Below the pieces are notes generated by a model. That model was given only the letters and a program-made list of their open reading frames with translations. It had not been told where the DNA came from and did no database searches. The position numbers and the translations under genes are program-made. Below are positions 15,883-24,748 of a stretch of DNA of 64,000 bases, piece after piece; the first letter of the stretch is position 1, and every line of letters begins with the position of its first letter. The stretch covers positions 62,001 through 126,000 of the forward strand of contig NZ_BDDS01000005.1 in the NCBI RefSeq assembly GCF_001653135.1. The letters are read 5' to 3'. The stretch comes from Pseudoalteromonas neustonica. GTDB taxonomy: Bacteria; Pseudomonadota; Gammaproteobacteria; Enterobacterales; Alteromonadaceae.

Positions 15883-18726
15883 ATGAAAAAGACCTTACTT
15901 GCCGCAGCGCTATTAGTTGCTACTAACGCACAGGCCGCTGTGCAATGGCAAACTATTCATACTGAGCATTTTAATGTTCACTTTAGCCCCGAAAGTGCTG
16001 ATTGGGCTCGCTCAGCAGCCAATGAACTCGAAATTGTTCGTAGTAAAGTACTCAAACAACAAAACCGGGCGCTTGACGAAACCGTCGATGTGGTGGTGTT
16101 TGATCCTCTTAATGCCGCCAATGGTTTTGCATTACCAGTATCTAATAAACCATTGATGGCGCTTTTTACCACCCCCCCGCAGTCAGATACCGTTATTTCA
16201 AATAGCAGTGGTTGGCAACAGCTTCTTGTTTTGCATGAATATATTCATTTAGTTCATTTAGCGCAGCCAACGCGAAGTCATTGGCGCCAAGAATTGCGCG
16301 ATATATGGGATGTATATGATATCGCGCATAGCGAAATACCGCGTTGGGCAGCTGAAGGGTATGCAACTTTGCTTGAATCTAAAATGACCGGGCGCGGGCG
16401 GCTCTTTGATAATTATAGCGAAGCAATCCTAATTGAATTTGCACAGCAAGGCGCATTACCAACTTATGGACAGTTAAGTAGCACTGAAGGTGGCTTTATG
16501 GCTGGCTCAATGGCGTATTTAATGGGTGTGCGCTATTTGAATTGGCTCGAGATTAATTATTCGCAGCAAACGCTCGATGCAGTATGGACGCGGATGCAAG
16601 GCGTTAAAAACCGTGAATTTGAAGAGGCGTTTACGGGCGTTTTTGGTGATTCACCGAGCAAACTTTATCGACGTTTTGTTGCTGAATATACTTTTCAAGC
16701 TATGAGCAAAGAGCAGGGCGAACAGGCGCTTACAAGTAAGCTGTGGCTTGAACTAGATTTATACGCGAGTAACCCTGCATTATCACCAAACAATCAACAG
16801 TTAGCTGTGGTTGAACGCGACCGTGATGGTAAAACTCAACTTAAAGTTTATAGCACGCAAGATAACGAAGAGGCATCAAAGAGGTTTAATAAGCAGCAGC
16901 AAGCGCTATTAGCTGATGATCCAAACGATATTATAGATACTGCGCCAAGTGTATTTAAGCGTAAGCAAAAGCACATTCTTAACCAGATTAATCATGCGGG
17001 TATTCAAAATCCACAATGGTTAAATGATGAGGTAATTTATTTTGGCGCTTTTAGTACTGAGGAGGAGGGCGCTAACAACCGAGTTGCAGATGTTTTTAGC
17101 TGGAATACGCAAACCGGTGACATTGAGAAACTGACTAACTTGGCAGGTATTAGACGTTTTAGTATTACTGATAATGGCCAAACACTCTATGCAGAGCAAG
17201 TGCGTGGTGGCTATTCTGAATTAGTTCGATTTGATGTCCAAACAGGTGTAAGTCACGCATTATTTGAGAAAGATTTAGCAGTTGTTTATGACTATCCAGT
17301 CCTTAGTCCAGATCAGCAGCAGTTAGCGTTTATAAAAACCGAGTTTAATCATAATTGGCAGTTGTATATACAAGATTTGCATGGTGCTAAAACGGTCGCG
17401 GTGCCCATGCCCGTAGGTTATCAATATCTTTCTCAGCCGAGTTGGAGCAGTGATGGAACTTCGGTACTTTTTGTTGCTGGATTAAATGGTGCTACAGATA
17501 TTTATCGCTACAATTTAGCCGATGAAAGCTTACACAAATTAACTCAAGGGCAGCAGGCTGTTGCTAACCCACTTGCTATGCTGGATGACTCAGTGCTGTA
17601 TTTTTCTATTGGCAGCGATGGCCCCGATGTGATGCAACTAAGAGTCGGTGATAATGCAGAGCTGGTCACTGATTTTGCGCCAAATAGTATAGCCCCAAAG
17701 TTGGTTGTTGATGAGCATACTTTGCCTGATGCTAAAGTTTATATGCAGCCGATAGGTGAGCAAACTAACTATGATATTTGGCAACAAAAAGCCACTTTAG
17801 CACTGGGGGAGCAATATAACTCAGCGTCAGCATCGTTATTTAGTCTAAGTGTAAAAGGCAGTGACTTACTTAAGCAGTTAGATTGGCAAGCAGGATACAG
17901 TATTGATCTACATGACTCTGCACTTAAAGGGGCGTTTGGGCAAGTGCGATACAGTGCACTCCCCGTTAAAATTAATGCCGAGTTATTTTCGTATGACCTT
18001 AATGCCGAAAAGCAGTATCAAACAGCCTTAAGTGCGCATTATGTTGCAACTGGGGGTTATCTGTCTGCAAATCTGCCACTACGCTTTGGCGAATTTAAGC
18101 TAGAGCCGGAGTTGGCATATAACTACACCGATTATGAGTATGCAGATAAATCCCTTAAAGATAATGCTAGCCAATGGTTACGAGCAGGTGTGAAGCAATC
18201 ATGGCATTATGATCAGCAAGTATTTGCTATTGGCCAGGAGGTTAATGCCCGATGGTACACAGGCAAAGCACAAGCAAAGAGTTGGCAAGGTTATGATTTA
18301 GCTGCGAAGGTGTTTGGACAAGCCTATGATGTACCAATGTACGTTAGTTATCAGCAGCAATATCGTGATGATACACACCTTGTAATAGGTGGCTTTAGTT
18401 CATCGCTGATTTCAGCTAAAACGCACAGTGACATTGTATTTTCACCCGAGCTTCCCTTTTATAGCACTGTAGGTCAACGTTATCAGGGGTATGGCGGCGG
18501 TATTAGCTTGGAAGAGGGAATGCCATGGCTTTACTATAAACAGCACCAGGTGGATAGCCAAGTATACGCACAAAGCTATGGATTGAAGTGGCAAGGCCCT
18601 TTCAATTTTGGCTTAGGCCCTGCGGGCCTAAGTGATCTTAATTTTGATTTTGGTTTAGTCAGGGTTGAAGGTGACAGCTTTGAAGATGAGCTTAGAGGTT
18701 GGTTAGGGTTTTATTATTCTCTTTAA
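15883..18726 (+). CDS. Secreted zinc metallopeptidase with propeller and outer-membrane C-terminus
   Basis: About 947 residues. After a signal peptide (KKTLLAAALLVATNAQA) comes a gluzincin-type peptidase domain: HEYIH at about residues 118-122 supplies the two histidine ligands and the catalytic Glu, and 'WAAEG' about 36 residues later the third ligand, as in peptidase MA-like domains. Residues of about 300-620 form TolB/WD40-like blades ('LSPDQQQLAFIKT', 'PSWSSDGTSVLFVAG'), and the last 300 look like an outer-membrane beta barrel ending '...LGFYYSL'. The ATG at 15883 suits the AGGGA ribosome site better than that at 15880. A decayed 3' fragment of a paralogue lies at 20.16-20.35 kb. The substrate is unknown. 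Confidence 0.8.
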   Translation: MKKTLLAAALLVATNAQAAVQWQTIHTEHFNVHFSPESADWARSAANELEIVRSKVLKQQNRALDETVDVVVFDPLNAANGFALPVSNKPLMALFTTPPQSDTVISNSSGWQQLLVLHEYIHLVHLAQPTRSHWRQELRDIWDVYDIAHSEIPRWAAEGYATLLESKMTGRGRLFDNYSEAILIEFAQQGALPTYGQLSSTEGGFMAGSMAYLMGVRYLNWLEINYSQQTLDAVWTRMQGVKNREFEEAFTGVFGDSPSKLYRRFVAEYTFQAMSKEQGEQALTSKLWLELDLYASNPALSPNNQQLAVVERDRDGKTQLKVYSTQDNEEASKRFNKQQQALLADDPNDIIDTAPSVFKRKQKHILNQINHAGIQNPQWLNDEVIYFGAFSTEEEGANNRVADVFSWNTQTGDIEKLTNLAGIRRFSITDNGQTLYAEQVRGGYSELVRFDVQTGVSHALFEKDLAVVYDYPVLSPDQQQLAFIKTEFNHNWQLYIQDLHGAKTVAVPMPVGYQYLSQPSWSSDGTSVLFVAGLNGATDIYRYNLADESLHKLTQGQQAVANPLAMLDDSVLYFSIGSDGPDVMQLRVGDNAELVTDFAPNSIAPKLVVDEHTLPDAKVYMQPIGEQTNYDIWQQKATLALGEQYNSASASLFSLSVKGSDLLKQLDWQAGYSIDLHDSALKGAFGQVRYSALPVKINAELFSYDLNAEKQYQTALSAHYVATGGYLSANLPLRFGEFKLEPELAYNYTDYEYADKSLKDNASQWLRAGVKQSWHYDQQVFAIGQEVNARWYTGKAQAKSWQGYDLAAKVFGQAYDVPMYVSYQQQYRDDTHLVIGGFSSSLISAKTHSDIVFSPELPFYSTVGQRYQGYGGGISLEEGMPWLYYKQHQVDSQVYAQSYGLKWQGPFNFGLGPAGLSDLNFDFGLVRVEGDSFEDELRGWLGFYYSL

Positions 18727-18730
18727 TAGT

Positions 18731-18756
18731 GAAAGAGGCTTTTAAAGGCCTCTTTC
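18731..18756. terminator. Hairpin between converging genes
   Basis: GAAAGAGGC pairs perfectly with GCCTCTTTC. It lies between the metallopeptidase stop and the stop of the convergent PepSY gene and could serve both, although the T-tracts are poor. Confidence 0.6.
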
Positions 18757-18770
18757 AGCTTATCTATTCG

Positions 18771-19907
18771 TTATGTGTTTAATGGGTGTTGTTGCTTTTG
18801 CTGTCGGTTTTTTTGCGATTGTTTTTTACGTTTTCTGCGGCTAAACCATAGGTAAAAGCCAGTACCTGCAAGCCATACAGGGCTTAAACCAATCACGCAC
18901 CATAGAATTTTACTGATTAACCCTGCAAAGTAGCCAAAGTGTAATTTTCTAAAACTATCAATAACTTTCCAGCCTACGGCTACTTCGCGAATATCCCAGT
19001 TAGCCATGTGTTTTCCGGTTAACTTGTTGTAAGTAACAGTATTTGCGTATTCACTGGCTAATGGGTTGTTGCTATCAACTTCACCAAATAAGGTAATATT
19101 TTCATCAGGCTCTAATGGCATAACTAAAAAAGTGGTATTAAACGTTGGCATTTGCTTTTTACTATCATCAAGAATAGCTTGAAAATTAATGGCATCGCTG
19201 TGCAGGTTTTTGGTCAGTACAAAGTGTTCTTCTTCTGCATGTTCAATCACCTCGTGATACCACACAGCCCAGTTAAAATAACCCCCCGTGATCGCTAAAA
19301 TTAAAATAATCGGCGAGCCAAGCACACCTGTCATTTTGTGAATGTCACTCAGCACTATTTGTAACGTTGCACGCCAGCGCACTGAGAATAAACGCTGCCA
19401 AAATTTACGATAAATAATTAACCCTGTAATACCTAGTACAAGTAAAAACAATGCGAAGAAAAATCCTAAAACAGTGCCCGTTTGCCCTGGCAGTGCTTTT
19501 ATGTCGTTGAGTAAAAAAGTGTAATGTAGTTCTAAAAACCAATCAGTGAAATAGTGACTAGTGCCTACCGGTTGAGAGAGAATGTCACCTGTATATTGAT
19601 TTAAATGAAATTTATGCCAAATCCCCGTTCCGCGTTCAACTAAATAAACCCGATCAGCAGTATCATCACTAAATATTTCCCAGCTCCCGATCACGAATCG
19701 TGGGAATGCATTTTCGGTAATGGTAATTAAGCTATCGATTGGCTTTCGCTCAGAGGACGACGGCACAACAAAGTGGCTGTCAGGCATGAGTAAACCGTCT
19801 ATTTCACTTTTAAATACTAATATGCTGCCAGTAATGCTGATCACAATCAGTGGGATCAATGCACAAAGAGCAAACCAACTATGAACTTTAAACAGTGTTT
19901 TTCTCAT
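18771..19907 (-). CDS. PepSY-associated transmembrane protein, iron-regulated reductase type
   Basis: About 378 residues with four membrane segments in the PepSY_TM pattern: 'LFKVHSWFALCALIPLIVISITGSILVFKSEID' at the N-terminus, a periplasmic PepSY region, then 'HYTFLL...' followed by 'LVLGITGLIIYRKFW', 'DIHKMTGVLGSPIILILAITGGYFNW' and a last segment before a very basic tail rich in K, R and Q. Conserved histidines in the helices suggest haem or electron carriage. I prefer the ATG at 19907; a GTG at 19922 is in frame. A Fur-like site lies 35-49 bases upstream. The role is probably periplasmic reduction of ferric siderophores, which is inference. Confidence 0.8.
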   Translation of the reverse strand: MRKTLFKVHSWFALCALIPLIVISITGSILVFKSEIDGLLMPDSHFVVPSSSERKPIDSLITITENAFPRFVIGSWEIFSDDTADRVYLVERGTGIWHKFHLNQYTGDILSQPVGTSHYFTDWFLELHYTFLLNDIKALPGQTGTVLGFFFALFLLVLGITGLIIYRKFWQRLFSVRWRATLQIVLSDIHKMTGVLGSPIILILAITGGYFNWAVWYHEVIEHAEEEHFVLTKNLHSDAINFQAILDDSKKQMPTFNTTFLVMPLEPDENITLFGEVDSNNPLASEYANTVTYNKLTGKHMANWDIREVAVGWKVIDSFRKLHFGYFAGLISKILWCVIGLSPVWLAGTGFYLWFSRRKRKKQSQKNRQQKQQHPLNT

Positions 19908-19941
19908 AAACCCAGTAATCACAACAGTAAATAATGACGTA

Positions 19942-19956
19942 TGATAACAATTCGCA
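19942..19956 (-). promoter_or_regulatory. Fur-like site upstream of the PepSY gene
   Basis: TGATAACAATTCGCA fits the 7-1-7 Fur model at 11 of 14 positions, shortly upstream of the PepSY gene start. Confidence 0.5.
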
Positions 19957-20047
19957 ATGTTATTTCAATTGCTGTTATTGTTTTTTAACATTTACAGCAG
20001 TAAACCAGCGGGAGATAACAGGAACTGTAATGGTAACTTGCCAGTTG

Positions 20048-20158
20048 ACGAGTGAGTTTATTTTGGCGCATTATCTGCAGGTATTATCATCATTTATTCT
20101 GGTATTTAGTTTTTTACCGTTACTTAATAAAAATCACAGCGTGTCAGGGTTATCGTTA
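20048..20158 (+). pseudogene. 5' fragment of the PQ-loop membrane protein gene
   Basis: This stretch repeats, with few changes and one 9-base in-frame deletion, the ribosome site, TTG start and first 32 or so codons of the intact gene at 21894. The encoded piece reads AHYLQVLSSFILVFSFLPLL and then NK-NHSVSGLSL. After 'gggttatcgtta' the similarity stops abruptly and continues as a different gene fragment. It is a partial duplicate without function, and its high identity to the intact copy suggests a recent origin. Confidence 0.85.
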
Positions 20159-20352
20159 GCATCAAGTTGACAGTGAAGTGTTCGCACAGAGCTATGGCAT
20201 TAAATGGTAAGACTCAATTGGCTTTGGCCTAGCAAGTGCGGGTATCAATGATCTTCATGTTGATTTTGGTTTGGTAAAAAGTAGAAGGCGATAGCTTCGA
20301 GGGTGAGCTAAGAGGATGGTTAGGTTTTTATTACTCTCCTTTATTACGCTAA
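20159..20352 (+). pseudogene. 3' fragment of a metallopeptidase paralogue
   Basis: The last 60 or so codons of a gene like the one at 15.88-18.73 kb. The reading QVDSEVFAQSYGIKW then an in-frame TAA (20208-20210), DSIGFGLASAGINDLHVDFG, then a one-base insertion in the A-run at 20275-20280, and VEGDSFEGELRGWLGFYYSP. The divergence from the intact gene is much greater than that of the adjoining fragment, so this is the end of a separate paralogue, not a fresh copy. With the stop and the frameshift it cannot be functional. Confidence 0.85.
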
Positions 20353-20378
20353 TGCCTTGATGTACTTCAAGGCATTTT
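20351..20378 (+). terminator. Terminator left from the decayed peptidase paralogue
   Basis: AATGCCTTGA pairs with TCAAGGCATT and is followed by TTTAC, directly after the fragment's stop codon. Confidence 0.6.
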
Positions 20379-20431
20379 ACTTAACCGACTTCAAACCGCC
20401 GATACTCTTGCTGAATTTGTTTGGGTTGGGC

Positions 20432-21589
20432 TCATTTCTTTTTAGTAAAAACTGACGCCAGCTTTGCAGCATATACACTGCGCTGCGTCTCATCTCGCTC
20501 AAGCTTTATAGCTTGCTCCAACAGCCTTCTAGTGGCACCTAAATGACCTTGTTGATAGCGAATTTTTGCTAATGCTACATAGGGCTCTGATAAGTAAGGG
20601 GCTTTATCTATGGCTTGATTGATATATTTTTTAGCAGGCAGATATTGCCCGCTTAATGCCTCAGTTTCACCTAACACAATTAGCTGATAAGGATCTTTCT
20701 CCGTTAGATCTAATTTTTGGTTAATCTGTTCAACCAGCATCTCATTGCCAATATCTTCAGCCAATGATTTGTAATTGCTTAATAAGTTTAAGCTTTCTAG
20801 TTGATGGTCAAATGCACTTTGGTAAATACGATGAGTTGTTGCTTGATCATTCACGCGTTTGTGAAGAATAGCGGCTAAATTGAACAACTCAGGGTCATCA
20901 GGCGTGAACGTATTGGCTTTCGTTAATAAGCTATAAGCTAAATTGTAGTTTTCTTGCAACAGCGCTTCTGCTGCGAGATTACTGTAATACTTTGCAATGA
21001 GATCGTTAATGTCTGCACTACCAGAGTAAAAACTCCCTCTTGATGGAAAGTAATCAACGATGACACCAGGGCGGATAAAAGCGATTTTACCTTCTTGCTT
21101 TTTAAGTGGTTTATACAGCTTTGTTCTAAAATGATTTGCGATAAATACCAAATTACCTTCTTTGGCGTAAACAGGCTCACTGGTCATTTCTTGAAAGGCT
21201 GTTTCAAGCCCAATAACATTGGCATATGCTTGAGTCACAATGGCTAGGCTTATACAATTGCCGTGGGCTTTCTCGAGCGCTTGCGAAGCCGTTAACGTAT
21301 CACCATGGTAAGTAAACCCGTCTAAACTGCTTTCAATGTAATTATATAAAATGAGTTCGTCAGATTCGCCTAGTAAGCGGTTCGCCTTTACGTAAGCAAT
21401 AAATTTTTGCTGTTCTTGCTGTGGAAGTTGAAAAAGTTGCTGCTGAGCAGGCACGAATTCAAGTGTGAATAGCGAATGATTAATCAGCTGCGTTAGTGAG
21501 GGGGGCTCCTGAGTTGAGGGGGCTTTGGGTGTTGTAGTTGAGGCGCACCCCGCCAGTAAACCTAAAAAAAATATAAAAGAAAACTTCAT
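20432..21589 (-). CDS. Lipoprotein with transglutaminase-like and TPR domains
   Basis: A 385-residue lipoprotein: the signal ends LLAGC, giving lipidated Cys15. Residues 75-190 contain a transglutaminase-like core, with '[27 protein letters not shown]' carrying the conserved Cys and '[12 protein letters not shown]' the His. From about 205 the sequence becomes a run of TPR-like helical pairs ('[31 protein letters not shown]', '[51 protein letters not shown]'). It is likely anchored in the envelope and may assemble or process surface proteins. It stands divergent to the PQ-loop gene. The precise role is unknown. Confidence 0.8.
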   Translation of the reverse strand: MKFSFIFFLGLLAGCASTTTPKAPSTQEPPSLTQLINHSLFTLEFVPAQQQLFQLPQQEQQKFIAYVKANRLLGESDELILYNYIESSLDGFTYHGDTLTASQALEKAHGNCISLAIVTQAYANVIGLETAFQEMTSEPVYAKEGNLVFIANHFRTKLYKPLKKQEGKIAFIRPGVIVDYFPSRGSFYSGSADINDLIAKYYSNLAAEALLQENYNLAYSLLTKANTFTPDDPELFNLAAILHKRVNDQATTHRIYQSAFDHQLESLNLLSNYKSLAEDIGNEMLVEQINQKLDLTEKDPYQLIVLGETEALSGQYLPAKKYINQAIDKAPYLSEPYVALAKIRYQQGHLGATRRLLEQAIKLERDETQRSVYAAKLASVFTKKK

Positions 21590-21893
21590 AATCTCTCCGC
21601 TTATTCTTAAATTACGCTGAAGCGCACTTTATAATCAAGCAAGAAAATCAGCCTGGGTTGCCATCTCTTCCTTACTCAATTTGATGCTAAACATGTGTAA
21701 AAGCCGTTTATACTGTAATGTAAACTTGCCAACAAAGCTTGTCTTTTTTTTCATCAATAGTTGCTTGCGAAAATAAGTTATATACAATGCCGCGCCTTAC
21801 ATAAAACAAATAAAAACAGTGATTTACAATTTTAATTTGTTTTGTTTAAAGTCTGATAACTTATTAACCAATTAATAACGAGCGAGGTTTATT
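21590..21893. other. Divergent intergenic region without recognised gene
   Basis: About 300 bases between the lipoprotein gene and the PQ-loop gene. It must hold two divergent promoters, but no consensus pair stands out and no operator or RNA structure was recognised. Confidence 0.4.
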
Positions 21894-22508
21894 TTGGCGC
21901 ATTATCTGCCGATATTATCATCATTTATTCTAGTATTTAGTTTTTTACCGTTACTTAATAAAATACGTAAAAATCGCAGTGTGTCAGGGTTATCGTTATT
22001 GATGATGACATTTGGTGTTGCGCAAAGTGTCTACTTTATTACTTTTAATTTATACTTTGAGCGGTATTACATGGTGTTACCGTTTGTAGTGACTGGTGGT
22101 TTAAGCGGCTTGATTTTGTACTATTTTGCCCGCTATAACGCAAAGCGAGAGGAGCGAATTCAATTAGCAGCGATGCTTGGCTTCTCACTTTTACCATTTT
22201 TACTCTTACTAAACCCTGAGCTTGAGATTGCAAAAGTGCTGACGTGGTTAACGTTTGTAGGGCTAATTATGAGTTCGGTAAGGGTAATGCCACAAACTTA
22301 TAAAACACTACGCAGTGGCGATATAAGTAACTTAAGTGCGCGTTACTTTAGCCTGCAATTTTTAGCGGGTGTGTGTGGTTTATTTGCAGAATTGGCGATG
22401 GTTGTACCAAGCACTTCGCATATCTTAACATTTGTGATGATACTACTTACTAATGCCGCACAACTGGGCTGTATTCAATACTATAAAATGCGCCCTGCAA
22501 TAATCTAA
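21894..22508 (+). CDS. PQ-loop (SWEET/SemiSWEET-like) membrane protein
   Basis: A 204-residue protein with about seven hydrophobic segments. It has PQ-loop-type sequence: 'SSFILVFSFLPLLNKIRKNRSVSGLSLLMMTFGVAQSVYF' in the first half and 'VGLIMSSVRVMPQTYKTLRSGDISNLSARYFSLQFLAGVCGLF' in the second, the latter with the diagnostic P-Q followed by a serine/glycine loop. The start is TTG, supported by GAGG six bases before it and by the identical arrangement in the fragment at 20.06 kb. Such proteins transport sugars or other small solutes; the substrate is not known here. Confidence 0.75.
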   Translation: MAHYLPILSSFILVFSFLPLLNKIRKNRSVSGLSLLMMTFGVAQSVYFITFNLYFERYYMVLPFVVTGGLSGLILYYFARYNAKREERIQLAAMLGFSLLPFLLLLNPELEIAKVLTWLTFVGLIMSSVRVMPQTYKTLRSGDISNLSARYFSLQFLAGVCGLFAELAMVVPSTSHILTFVMILLTNAAQLGCIQYYKMRPAII

Positions 22509-22593
22509 AATGTGTTTGAATAGTCAACAATTAATTCCAAACCAGCTGATTGTATGGCAAATTATCCTATCTTCAATGAAACAAGGATAGAGA

Positions 22594-23421
22594 ATGAATT
22601 GGGATCAGCTCGGTTATTTATGCCGAATATATTCATCTGCAAATGAAATTAGTGACTCGGAGCAAAATCAATTACGCTCCGCGACGCACTTAAATATTTA
22701 TAAACAGGGTCAACCGCAAAGCCAGCTTGCAACAAAGTTGGCTAAGCAGCTGGTCGATAATCCAAATCCGAGTCAGCAAAAACAACTTTCAACGTGCTAT
22801 GCAAAGCTGCCGAGCATCATTACATCGCCTTCATTTGATTATAAAAATAAACTCGGCTATTTAGCGGTTTTATTCGGTATTTTCATTGTTATTAGCGCTA
22901 TTTATCAAGTGTTTGTGATCCCCGCGTTTATAGAAATACTCGGCACTCATAATATCAATTTGCCACATTCTTTAAATCAATACGCGCAGTATTGGTATGT
23001 TGCTATTGTGTTGTTGGCTATGTTATTTACCATTGTGTGTATCACTATTCTTAAACTTCATGATGCCTGCAACTTAGCGTCTACAGAGCCATTTACAGGG
23101 ATGTTTGGTGTCATCATACCAAAGCAGATCAAGCAGCAATACGCCATACTGATGGCAATTTTTGGCTTTTTTGAGCAAGACTCGAAAAACAAGGCGACCT
23201 TACCTGAAATAATGCACCTACAAAGCTGCCAGTTGCATGGCCTTGCTCTGGGCGACGAGTTTGCATATTTAGTTGAGCAAAAATTACGGTTATTAAATGA
23301 TGCAGCAAAAAAACAGATCAACAAACTTATTTACCTATTTAGCGCCATTTTGGTTTTAGTTATTTATTTGTTTTTACAACAAGCGTACAAACCTATTTTT
23401 ATTATTGGAGAAATAGTATGA
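22594..23421 (+). CDS. Miniature GspF/PilC-like inner membrane protein
   Basis: 275 residues. I recognise a T2SF-like plan: cytoplasmic helical domain (1-85), membrane helix (88-108), a short loop 'VIPAFIEILGTHNINLPHSLNQY' with the proline, phenylalanine and leucine-proline spacing of GspF/PilC periplasmic loops, a second helix (133-152), a second cytoplasmic helical domain (155-242) and a last helix (245-265). GspF and PilC are about 400 residues, so this protein is much shorter and very divergent. Its stop overlaps the start of a type IV pilin gene by four bases (ATGA), which supports a role as a pilus platform protein. The family call is an inference from topology and motif. Confidence 0.55.
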   Translation: MNWDQLGYLCRIYSSANEISDSEQNQLRSATHLNIYKQGQPQSQLATKLAKQLVDNPNPSQQKQLSTCYAKLPSIITSPSFDYKNKLGYLAVLFGIFIVISAIYQVFVIPAFIEILGTHNINLPHSLNQYAQYWYVAIVLLAMLFTIVCITILKLHDACNLASTEPFTGMFGVIIPKQIKQQYAILMAIFGFFEQDSKNKATLPEIMHLQSCQLHGLALGDEFAYLVEQKLRLLNDAAKKQINKLIYLFSAILVLVIYLFLQQAYKPIFIIGEIV

Positions 23422-23903
23422 GGCATAAAGGATTTACACTCATTGAGTTAATGGTCGTTGTGGCTATTATAGGTATTTTGGCGTCTATTGCATTGCCGCA
23501 ATATAGTAAATACTTACAACGCAGTGAATTGGTTGACCCCTTGGCAATGGCGGCTGCAATTCGCGAAGACGTCACTGCTTTTTATTTAGAGCAAGGGCGA
23601 TTTCCTGCAAATAATGAACAGGCAGGCGTACCCGCGAGTGAATTTTTAATTGGTAATCGCGTTACTGGGATCAGCGTAGATGGCGGCGCCATTCATATTA
23701 GCTTAGGTAACAAAGCTTCTGCGCCTTTACAAAATACGGTACTTACATTTCGTCCTGCGGTTGTGATGGGGAGCCCAACAAGCCCGATTGCTTGGCTGTG
23801 TGGGTTTGATAAACCTGTTACTGGTATGCAAGCGATAGGGGAGAATAAAACCACAGTCCCTAAAGATATTTTGCCCTCTTCGTGTTTAAACATTAAGTTA
23901 TAA
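23418..23903 (+). CDS. Type IV pilin (PilA/PilE-like)
   Basis: A 161-residue prepilin. The leader is only five residues (MRHKG), and cleavage before Phe6 would give a mature FTLIELMVVVAIIGILASIA start with the essential Glu at position 5. The N-terminal helix is followed by a globular domain with two cysteines in the last 40 residues (in 'WLCGFD' and 'SSCLNI'), forming the usual pilin disulfide loop. It overlaps the mini GspF-like gene, with no ATPase, prepilin peptidase or other assembly gene next to it, so it must use machinery encoded elsewhere. It might be a competence or surface-attachment pilin. Confidence 0.9.
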   Translation: MRHKGFTLIELMVVVAIIGILASIALPQYSKYLQRSELVDPLAMAAAIREDVTAFYLEQGRFPANNEQAGVPASEFLIGNRVTGISVDGGAIHISLGNKASAPLQNTVLTFRPAVVMGSPTSPIAWLCGFDKPVTGMQAIGENKTTVPKDILPSSCLNIKL

Positions 23904-23927
23904 ATACCTCATTAATTAGGAAAGCAG

Positions 23928-24716
23928 ATGCAATTAACGATTCATCAAATTGATGCATTCACCAGTGAATTATTTAAAGGTAACTATGCTGCGGTAATCG
24001 ATGTTGAAGCGTGGCTCAGTGATGAGCTTATGCTACAAATAGGCGCTGAGAATAATGTGTCTGAAACCGCGTTTACGTGCAAACAAGCCGATGGAAGCTT
24101 TGCAATACGTTGGTTTTCACCATTAATGGAAATTGATTTTTGCGGCCATGCCACACTTGCCGCGGCTTTTGTGTTGTGTGAACAGCATGATGTAAAGCAA
24201 GTAACGTTTCATGCACCTGCGGTAGGTGAGCTAATTATCAATAAAAATGATGATGCTAGCTTTGCTATGACCTTCCCGAAGCAAGCACCGAGTGAGGCTG
24301 AGAATATACCTTCAGAGTTGTTTGATGGCTTGTCTATACAACCAATTAAGGTGTTGAAAAATCAGCAGGCTTACTTTGTTATTTATGAAAATGAGGAAGA
24401 TGTCGTTCACCTTAAAACAGACTCTAGTTTGCTCAAAACCTTATATCCGTTAGATGTAGTTGCGACGGCTAAAAGTTCAGAATATGATTTTATCTCACGT
24501 TATTTTTGGCCTGCAAGTGGTGGCGATGAAGACTTTGTAACTGGCTCAATTCATACGGGTCTTGCGCCTTACTGGGCGCAGCAATTAGGTAAAAAGTCAC
24601 TCAGCGCGTATCAAGCTTCAAGCCGGGGTGGGCATATGCAATGTGATGTAGGTGATCATACAGTGACTTTAACAGGGCGGGCTGTACGCTATATGCAAGG
24701 CACGATTTATTTATAA
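23928..24716 (+). CDS. PhzF-family isomerase/epimerase-like protein
   Basis: A 262-residue protein of the PhzF superfamily. It begins 'IHQIDAFTSELFKGNYAAVI' and contains 'GAENNVSETAF' with the conserved glutamate (Glu46), 'WFSPLMEIDFCGHATLAAAFVL' and 'GGDEDFVTGSIHTGLAPYWAQQLGK', all hallmarks of the fold. PhzF itself isomerises a phenazine precursor, but the many family members outside phenazine clusters have unknown substrates, and no phenazine genes are present. A cytoplasmic enzyme; the precise reaction cannot be stated. A 13-base tandem repeat begins at its stop codon. Confidence 0.9.
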   Translation: MQLTIHQIDAFTSELFKGNYAAVIDVEAWLSDELMLQIGAENNVSETAFTCKQADGSFAIRWFSPLMEIDFCGHATLAAAFVLCEQHDVKQVTFHAPAVGELIINKNDDASFAMTFPKQAPSEAENIPSELFDGLSIQPIKVLKNQQAYFVIYENEEDVVHLKTDSSLLKTLYPLDVVATAKSSEYDFISRYFWPASGGDEDFVTGSIHTGLAPYWAQQLGKKSLSAYQASSRGGHMQCDVGDHTVTLTGRAVRYMQGTIYL

Positions 24717-24748
24717 CTGATATTTATAACTGCTATTTATAACTGCTA
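24710..24748. repeat. Three tandem 13-base repeats spanning two converging stop codons
   Basis: TTTATAACTGATA, TTTATAACTGCTA and TTTATAACTGCTA occur in direct succession. The TAA stop of the PhzF gene falls in the first unit and the TAG stop of the histidine kinase gene (minus strand) in the last. Confidence 0.9.
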
